Assembly (NCBI GenBank): GCA_910579935.1
Contig: CAJTVQ010000063.1
Span: forward strand, 1-17,940
Reading direction: 5' to 3'
DNA length: 17,940 nucleotides
Source: an uncultured Lachnospiraceae bacterium
GTDB lineage: Bacteria; Bacillota; Clostridia; Lachnospirales; Lachnospiraceae
Part shown: piece after piece, positions 13,088 to 17,940 of the stretch
Position numbering within the stretch: the first letter of the stretch is position 1
How the letters are laid out: each line of letters starts with the position of its first letter
Notes under the pieces: model-generated
Told to the model about the DNA's origin: nothing
Seen by the model: the letters and a program-made list of their open reading frames with translations, nothing else
Database searches by the model: none
Translations under genes and position numbers: made by a program

Positions 13088-14170
13088 TTATGCATTTTCT
13101 GCTTCAAATTTCTTCATAAACTCTACCAGCTTCTCCACGCCTTCCAAAGGCATTGCATTATAAATGCTGGCGCGCATACCGCCTACGCTTCTGTGCCCTT
13201 TCAGGTTTTCGAAGCCTGCTTCTTTTGCTTCCTTCACGAATTTCGCATCCAGCTCTTCATTTCCCGTCACAAAAGGCACATTCATCAGGGAACGGTCCTG
13301 CGCCCTCACCGTGCCTTTGAAAAGCCGGCTCTCATCGAGGAAATCATAAAGAATCTTTGCTTTCTTTTCATTATACTCTTTCATTGCTGCAAGTCCGCCC
13401 TGCTTTTTCAGCCATTTGAATACCTTGCCGCAGATATAGATGCCGTATGCAGGCGGCGTATTGTAAAGGGATTCCGCATCCGCATGGATTTTATACCTCA
13501 GCATAGTGGGCGTCCCCGGCAGTACGTCTTCCGTGATCAGGTCTTCCCGTATAATTACAATGACTACTCCGGCAGGCCCCACGTTCTTCTGTACCCCGCC
13601 GTAAATCACGCCGTATCTGCTTACATCCACAGGCTCCGAAAGGAAACAGGAAGATACGTCCGCTACCAGTGTATGCCCTTTTGTATCCGGCAGTGTCTTA
13701 AATTTCGTACCGTAAATCGTATTATTTTCGCATATGTAGACATAGTCCGCATCCTCCGGAATGTCCAGATCGGAACAGTCCGGTATATAGGAGAACGTCT
13801 GATCCGCGGATGAGGCCACCTCTACCGCTTCCCCGTATATTTTCGCCTCCTGGTATGCCTTCTTCGCCCACTGTCCTGTAACGATATAGGCCGCTTTCTT
13901 ATTCTTCATCAGATTCATGGGAATCATGGCGAACTGCTGGCTCGCCCCGCCCTGCAGGAACAATACCTTATAATTATCAGGAATGTTCATCAGTTCCCTT
14001 AAATCCGCTTCCGCTTCCTTAATAATGGTATCATATGCCTTGGAACGGTGGCTCATCTCCATTACGGACATGCCGGTTCCCTTGTAATCTAACATCTCAT
14101 CTGCAGCTTCTTTCAAAACCTCTTCAGGCAAAACTGCCGGACCTGCTGAAAAATTATAAACTCTGGACAC
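13088..14170 (-). CDS. serC: Phosphoserine aminotransferase
   Basis: A 360-residue PLP enzyme that converts 3-phosphohydroxypyruvate and glutamate to phosphoserine and 2-oxoglutarate, the second step of serine synthesis. Typical features are YNFSAGPAVLP at the start, LFLQGGASQQFAMIPMNL (substrate/PLP binding), and GGVQKNVGPAG with the PLP lysine near residue 195. Near the C-terminus are HRSVGGMRASIYNAMP, which contacts the substrate phosphate, and EKLVEFMKKF. A GTG start at 14170 is chosen because AGGAGG lies 8 nt upstream and the resulting length matches the family; the in-frame ATG at 14194 precedes that site. It is the first gene of the serC-serA operon, under the promoter at 14269-14297. 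Confidence 0.94.
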   Translation of the reverse strand: MSRVYNFSAGPAVLPEEVLKEAADEMLDYKGTGMSVMEMSHRSKAYDTIIKEAEADLRELMNIPDNYKVLFLQGGASQQFAMIPMNLMKNKKAAYIVTGQWAKKAYQEAKIYGEAVEVASSADQTFSYIPDCSDLDIPEDADYVYICENNTIYGTKFKTLPDTKGHTLVADVSSCFLSEPVDVSRYGVIYGGVQKNVGPAGVVIVIIREDLITEDVLPGTPTMLRYKIHADAESLYNTPPAYGIYICGKVFKWLKKQGGLAAMKEYNEKKAKILYDFLDESRLFKGTVRAQDRSLMNVPFVTGNEELDAKFVKEAKEAGFENLKGHRSVGGMRASIYNAMPLEGVEKLVEFMKKFEAENA

Positions 14171-14213
14171 TTTTCTCTCCTCCTGTATATTCATACATTA
14201 TATTTATGCAACA

Positions 14214-14243
14214 GTTCAGCCTGTGACATACCATAGGCTGAAC
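14214..14243 (-). promoter_or_regulatory. serC leader hairpin
   Basis: GTTCAGCCT and AGGCTGAAC form a perfect 9-bp stem around 12 nt within the roughly 90-nt leader of serC. No T-run follows on the minus strand, so it is not a simple terminator. It may control stability or translation. No T-box or known riboswitch signature is visible. Confidence 0.5.
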
Positions 14244-14268
14244 TCTTAAATATTTATACATAAATTCC

Positions 14269-14297
14269 ATTTTACAATCATTCATTCCATTCGTCAA
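14269..14297 (-). promoter_or_regulatory. serC-serA promoter
   Basis: On the minus strand TTGACG (14297-14292), a 17-bp spacer and TAAAAT (14274-14269) make a strong sigma-A promoter with transcription starting near 14262. The hexamers are identical to those of the HTH-TPR regulator promoter. Confidence 0.72.
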
Positions 14298-14301
14298 CTA
14301 T

Positions 14302-14481
14302 TTATTTTGGCCGTTTTATACCGCCCTTTTTCATTTCCGTGTCCGTATCACCCGGCAGTCTTCCCCGTTCCGTCCCCGGCCAATTCTCCGGACACAGATA
14401 ATCTGGAAATTCCTCTTTTTTCATCAGCATGGTACATCTGATAGAATTTTCGATAATTTTATCTGCTTCTACCATAATCAT
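14302..14481 (-). CDS. Doubtful 59-residue ORF upstream of serC
   Basis: An open frame from an ATG at 14481 ends at 14302, five bases before the serC -35 box. The product is hydrophilic, with MKKEEFPDYLCPENWPGT in the middle and a basic tail (MKKGGIKRPK). No family is recognised, the ribosome binding site is weak, and the composition gives no strong coding signal. It may be a small gene, a decayed gene fragment or chance. The rest of the gap to the specificity gene (14482-14639) shows only a 17-bp dyad at 14563-14579, with arms AATGATGC and GCATCATT. Confidence 0.25.
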   Translation of the reverse strand: MIMVEADKIIENSIRCTMLMKKEEFPDYLCPENWPGTERGRLPGDTDTEMKKGGIKRPK

Positions 14482-14639
14482 ATCATAAATCAGTTCTTTT
14501 CACGTCCTTTGGCAAAACTCACATTACTATTCTTGTGATTTCATTGTTCCATTTGGTGCATAAATGATGCAGCATCATTGTTTAAGCAATCTATAGATGC
14601 GTATCTATCCATATAATTATCCGCTATTCATCATCAAAA

Positions 14640-15569
14640 TTATATTCTATCACTATAAGGCAATGTCTTTATGTATCTTTCCATATATTCAAAGTCCGGT
14701 AACCCATCTTTTTTACCTGGCAACTTTATCACAGTATCTTTCATTTTTTCCAAAGTCCATTTTCTACCATACCCGAAACGATATTTATTTGCTTTTATCA
14801 CTGTTATAATAAACATCGCTATATATTGATTTAATTCCCAAAAATCTTTTGCGTATAAAACATTAACATCATCAGATGCCCAAAATGGTTCCATTTGATA
14901 AAAGGCTGCGCCTACACTCCCATTATAATTAACAGTTATACAATTCGGTTTCCATATCGTTTCAGTATCGATTTTTTCACGAACTCCATTATTTTCACTG
15001 ATTGCTCCTATATAATTTATCTGCCCTAAAAACATGTCTGCTTTAGTTAATCTTTTACCTTTTTTTAACTCAAATAATTCTCCTAATTTATATTCATTCC
15101 AGTCTTCCTCTTTCAATACGCACTTGCATTCGTTAACTTCGGTTCCTATAGGTTTAATCTCGGTATTATATATCCACTGGGGTAAATCACATAAATCCAT
15201 TAATTCTATTTCTTTTAATCTGGCAACTGAACATTTTCTGCCATATCCAAATTTATATTTATTTCTATTAATCAAAAGAGAATAAAATAATAACTCTTTA
15301 TCCGTTAATCGTTTTTTAGGAGTTAGCACCATAATTTTTTCGTTTCCACAAAAAGGAACAAACTGAACAAATGCATCTGCACTGTCACCATCCTTGCTCA
15401 CGGTTATTTTTCCTCCTGTATATTGCGCAGGATAATCCACATAACATTCAACTCCATTATTATTTGCCGTTGTGGTAACATACGGAACCGTGCCCGGGTT
15501 ATCCTTTGCAAATGATAATGGTATGTGATTTTTGCATATCTCAACTTCAAATAATTCTTTTAGTTTCAT
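14640..15569 (-). CDS. BcgI-like type IIB specificity (S) subunit with two target-recognition domains
   Basis: A 309-residue protein built of two similar halves. KLKELFEVE (2-10) repeats as KLGELFELK (161-169), YVTTTANNNGV (30-40) as YIGAISENNGV (186-196), and NKYKFGYGRK (103-112) as NKYRFGYGRK (261-270), a period of about 158 residues. This is HsdS-type architecture: each half is a TRD reading one part of a split DNA site. The length is close to BcgI B and shorter than usual type I S proteins. It overlaps the upstream nuclease-methylase gene by ATGA, so translation is coupled. The recognition sequence cannot be read from the protein. AT-rich codon use contrasts with neighbouring serC. Confidence 0.88.
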   Translation of the reverse strand: MKLKELFEVEICKNHIPLSFAKDNPGTVPYVTTTANNNGVECYVDYPAQYTGGKITVSKDGDSADAFVQFVPFCGNEKIMVLTPKKRLTDKELLFYSLLINRNKYKFGYGRKCSVARLKEIELMDLCDLPQWIYNTEIKPIGTEVNECKCVLKEEDWNEYKLGELFELKKGKRLTKADMFLGQINYIGAISENNGVREKIDTETIWKPNCITVNYNGSVGAAFYQMEPFWASDDVNVLYAKDFWELNQYIAMFIITVIKANKYRFGYGRKWTLEKMKDTVIKLPGKKDGLPDFEYMERYIKTLPYSDRI

Positions 15570-17425
15570 CTTTTCACACCGCTCTTTACTAAATATGCTA
15601 AATAATCATTAATTGTTTGTTGAAAATCTTCCTGACATAATTTTGAATAATCCGTTTGCATATATGCTTCACATAACCATTCATCATCACATTTAACACA
15701 ATGTCTTGCTGATAATCCGTCTACTACATCCCTATTTCTATATAGATTCAACCATTCTTTTTCAATTTCTTCCCATTTTCCTAAAGCATCTATCCTTCCC
15801 AATTTTTTTCGTTTTACAAACCCATCATCTTTACAATATCCAAAGAATGTTTCCTGCTGCGAGTCATGTGGCGTGTGTGCTTTCCATACCATAACACATA
15901 CATTTGTGGCCGTTGGATAAAAAATATCATCCGGCATTGAAAATACAGCTTTCAGTGTATTTTTTCTCATCAATCGTTCTCTAACATCTTTAAATTTCGT
16001 ACCAATTGCACAACTCATAGGAACTACAACTACACCTATTCCGCCTACCGTAAGTATTTCTAATAAATGTTCCACAAATTCTAGTTCAACCACATCTTTT
16101 TGCGAATATGGCGGATTTATTAATCCAATATTTATACTCTTTTCTTTTAATTCCTTTGTTATACTGGAATTAAAACAATCTCCTTTATAGATATTAGATT
16201 TTCCATCTTTACGAATAATCATATTGGCAATAGCCAATGTGTAAAGACCATCATCAAATTCCACCCCATATAATCTATTTTCACGAATGTTTTCCACTTC
16301 TTCCGGATTAGCCGCTTTAAACATTTTACTCATTGCTGTTACTAAAAAGGAACCCGATCCACAGCATATATCAACAACACGACTGTTTTTATTCACTCCG
16401 GCCAAATCACACATAAATTCTGTTAAATGTTGCGGCGTCAAAACAATTCCCAATCCACTTCCATCACCACCAGAATACTTAATAAACTCATGGTAGAATA
16501 CGCCCAATGCATCCACCGTACTATCTGCATAATCCATCATCGGCTTAATTTTCATCTCTAATTGCTCTATGTACCAAGTAATAGACTTAGAGTGTCCTAA
16601 TGGAATTTCTGCAAACTTTGTATTATCTTGAAGCGTACTGAACACTTGCTTGATATAATTTATCCGACTACTTTTTATATCACTCTCTTTAAGAACGTTT
16701 TCAATCGCATTTTGAATATTCTGCATCACCAGCTTATATGAACTTAACATGGAATAACTTTTTGAAAAGTCTTCATCATTTAATGCAATTAATATTCCCG
16801 CAATAAAAATTGGCTTATGTGCTTCTGTTACTTTTATTTCCCGCAACGAATTATGCATATCAATAGCCGTATTCCTAATTTCATCTAACGAATATGCTTT
16901 TTTCAGCTTATTACCTCTAATCAACTCCATATAATTCTTAGGTTCCAGAATAATATCTTTTGCCTTTTTTAATGATGAATACTGTTCCTGCCCTTGCTGC
17001 CAGTAATATGCATCCACTTTCATATTATCCACATTTGTTCCGCTTACCGCAACTGCAATAACATTATACTCCTGTTTTAAGAACTTCGCATAGTACAAAA
17101 CTCCATCTACGGCAAATCCGCTGGGTTTATTTAAGTTTGCACTACAATGCTTTTTAACCGTATTTTTGCACTCAACCACAATTACAGTGTGTATATCATC
17201 ATTAAATGTAATTACATATTCTGGTTTGGCTTTCCCTTTCCCCCCTTGAGTATAATCATCCAATTCACACTCTTTGGGCTTTCCTCCCGCCTTTTTAAGA
17301 AGTTCTTCAATTTTATCTACACTGGAAACATCTCCCTGAGGAAAGACATAACCAAACTGATTTTCTCCAATTGTACATTTCATTTCTTTTAAAGTTAAAC
17401 TTTCAGTATACTGTTCAATTGCCAT
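15566..17425 (-). CDS. BcgI-like type IIB restriction endonuclease / adenine methyltransferase fusion subunit
   Basis: A 619-residue protein from the ATG at 17425, which has GGAGG 8 nt upstream; a preceding in-frame ATG at 17440 is not favoured. The N-terminus (about 20-130) holds a PD-(D/E)XK nuclease: PE at 68-69 and ECK at 85-87 (E85, K87). A helical linker leads to an N6-adenine methyltransferase with SAM motif DICCGSGSF (352-360) and catalytic NPPY (437-440). Nuclease plus M domain in one chain and a separate S subunit is the BcgI plan, which cuts on both sides of a bipartite site and methylates adenine within it. Length and order also fit BcgI A and B. A type I-like or type IIG variant is the alternative. 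The gene follows a small HTH gene. Confidence 0.88.
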   Translation of the reverse strand: MAIEQYTESLTLKEMKCTIGENQFGYVFPQGDVSSVDKIEELLKKAGGKPKECELDDYTQGGKGKAKPEYVITFNDDIHTVIVVECKNTVKKHCSANLNKPSGFAVDGVLYYAKFLKQEYNVIAVAVSGTNVDNMKVDAYYWQQGQEQYSSLKKAKDIILEPKNYMELIRGNKLKKAYSLDEIRNTAIDMHNSLREIKVTEAHKPIFIAGILIALNDEDFSKSYSMLSSYKLVMQNIQNAIENVLKESDIKSSRINYIKQVFSTLQDNTKFAEIPLGHSKSITWYIEQLEMKIKPMMDYADSTVDALGVFYHEFIKYSGGDGSGLGIVLTPQHLTEFMCDLAGVNKNSRVVDICCGSGSFLVTAMSKMFKAANPEEVENIRENRLYGVEFDDGLYTLAIANMIIRKDGKSNIYKGDCFNSSITKELKEKSINIGLINPPYSQKDVVELEFVEHLLEILTVGGIGVVVVPMSCAIGTKFKDVRERLMRKNTLKAVFSMPDDIFYPTATNVCVMVWKAHTPHDSQQETFFGYCKDDGFVKRKKLGRIDALGKWEEIEKEWLNLYRNRDVVDGLSARHCVKCDDEWLCEAYMQTDYSKLCQEDFQQTINDYLAYLVKSGVKR

Positions 17426-17472
17426 TATGTCTTCCTCCATCTATTTATTTTTTGCTGCAATCAAATAATCAT

Positions 17473-17613
17473 CTATATCACTTTTTTTATTCGCCATGAT
17501 CCACCTATCTTAGAAGCCGAAAGTTTCTTATCCGAAATCAGTCTTCTTATCGTCTTATCACATACTTGCAAATACTCCGCTGCCTGCGGAATTATTAAAA
17601 TCTCACCGCCCAT
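17473..17613 (-). CDS. Excisionase-type HTH (HTH_17) small DNA-binding protein, frameshifted at an A7 tract
   Basis: GGAGG lies 6 nt before the ATG at 17613. The frame encodes 46 residues: MGGEILIIPQAAEYL, VCDKTIRRLIS, then SASKIGGSWRIKKVI. The first 44 residues form a typical winged HTH_17 domain (PQAAEYLxVxxxTIRRLI...GGSWRI). In the frame as given it stops at 17473 just after an A7 run (minus strand). Reading one base back gives SDIDDYLIAAKNK and a stop at 17441, exactly the usual family ending, and that stop abuts the methylase frame. So the gene is either frameshifted, read by slippage, or hit by a base-calling error. Its place ahead of the restriction genes suggests a controller role, which is inferred. 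Confidence 0.75.
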   Translation of the reverse strand: MGGEILIIPQAAEYLQVCDKTIRRLISDKKLSASKIGGSWRIKKVI

Positions 17614-17635
17614 TATTAACCTCCATAATATACCT

Positions 17636-17644
17636 ATCATAACA
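17636..17644 (-). promoter_or_regulatory. Likely promoter of the HTH-restriction operon
   Basis: On the minus strand an extended -10 box TGTTATGAT (17644-17636) lies about 16 nt before the predicted transcript start to ATG interval of the HTH gene. The -35 region is poor. A short leader containing GGAGG follows. Confidence 0.4.
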
Positions 17645-17940
17645 CATTTAGAAGTAGTTTTTCTAGTAATCTATAGTATTTGAGGACATATTTGGACTTT
17701 CTTGCAAAAACATACGTTCTTATATTATAAGATATCATCCTGACTTTGCCTGGTCAAGTAATACTTGAATTTTTTAACAATCTTCGATGGCGCATGATGG
17801 CAGAAAAAGACGGTACAGCCCTTGTAATCGGGGCTATACCGCCTAATCGAAACTTACTTCCCTGTAACCGAAAACCCTTGATTTTAGGCTCTTCAGGGGT
17901 AATAGTGGGTGAAAAGCACCCACAACCCCAGTGTTTATAC
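17645..17940. other. Gene-free right end with hairpins
   Basis: No convincing gene is seen. Besides the terminator at 17811-17841 there is a weak plus-strand hairpin (TCAAGT/ACTTGA, 17754-17768, followed by a T-run) and a 7-bp stem GTGGGTG/CACCCAC (17905-17923) inside a longer imperfect palindrome. Minus-strand frames stay open across the edge but show no recognisable motif. Confidence 0.45.
17804..17841 (-). terminator. Minus-strand terminator of a gene beyond the right edge
   Basis: Read on the minus strand, CGGTATAGCCC (17841-17831) pairs with GGGCTGTACCG (17821-17811) over 11 bp, with one G-U wobble and a 9-nt loop, followed by TCTTTTTC. On the plus strand the stem is weaker and no T-run follows. 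It insulates the restriction operon from an upstream minus-strand gene not in this window. Confidence 0.65.

Noticed and set aside
13193..13813. 206-codon plus-strand ORF
   Set aside because: It lies wholly antisense to serC, a certain gene; composition is typical of a reverse-frame shadow.
17754..17775. Plus-strand terminator-like hairpin
   Set aside because: The stem is only 6 AT-rich bp with a 3-nt loop and no plus-strand gene upstream; too weak to list separately.
1..17940. CRISPR arrays, tRNA or rRNA genes, insertion sequences
   Set aside because: No regularly spaced direct repeats, cloverleaf-like segments, rRNA-like stretches or transposase genes were seen on either strand.

Overview
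The window looks like a Gram-positive, gut-type clostridial chromosome, probably Lachnospiraceae. The grounds are strong GGAGG-type ribosome binding sites, TTGACG/TAAAAT promoters with 17-bp spacers, the clostridial type of SerA and SerC, and moderate-to-low GC with AT-rich islands. Species cannot be named from the sequence alone. Almost every gene is on the minus strand; the clear exception is a 43-codon peptide gene at 9217-9348.

Region 1 (1-8741, minus strand, read right to left) is a type VI-like contractile injection system operon. It encodes a membrane protein with an outside von Willebrand A domain and an inside FHA-like domain, a large sheath protein that looks like a TssB-TssC fusion, two paralogous Hcp-like tube proteins, a DcrB/Eag-like small protein, a VgrG spike, and a tip protein joining a PAAR-like (DUF4280) domain to a GH24-type lysozyme. 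A membrane-anchored protein follows and runs off the left edge; it is a candidate immunity protein. Baseplate and ATPase genes are not seen and would have to lie further left.

Region 2 (8742-11304) appears to control Region 1. A perfect 21-bp inverted repeat (9103-9149) sits between two divergent promoters. Each has an extended -10 box exactly 17 bp from the repeat edge. The leftward promoter serves the injection-system operon through a leader of about 330 nt with small ORFs and a GC-rich hairpin. The rightward promoter serves a secreted peptide ending in Trp-Trp. Tail to tail with the peptide, three bases away, lies a 610-residue regulator with two HTH domains and TPR-like helices. This is the layout of an RRNPP/TprA-PhrA-like peptide-sensing system, and I infer that it switches the injection system by cell density.

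Region 3 (11339-14481) is a housekeeping stretch: a truncated Uma2-family remnant, a strong hairpin, then serC-serA (serine synthesis) behind a clear promoter and a leader hairpin. Region 4 (14640-17940) is an AT-rich, probably acquired, BcgI-like type IIB restriction-modification system. It has a fused nuclease-methyltransferase subunit and a two-TRD specificity subunit, preceded by a tiny excisionase-type HTH gene that carries a frameshift at an A7 tract. The right end holds a minus-strand terminator for an unseen gene and an imperfect palindrome.
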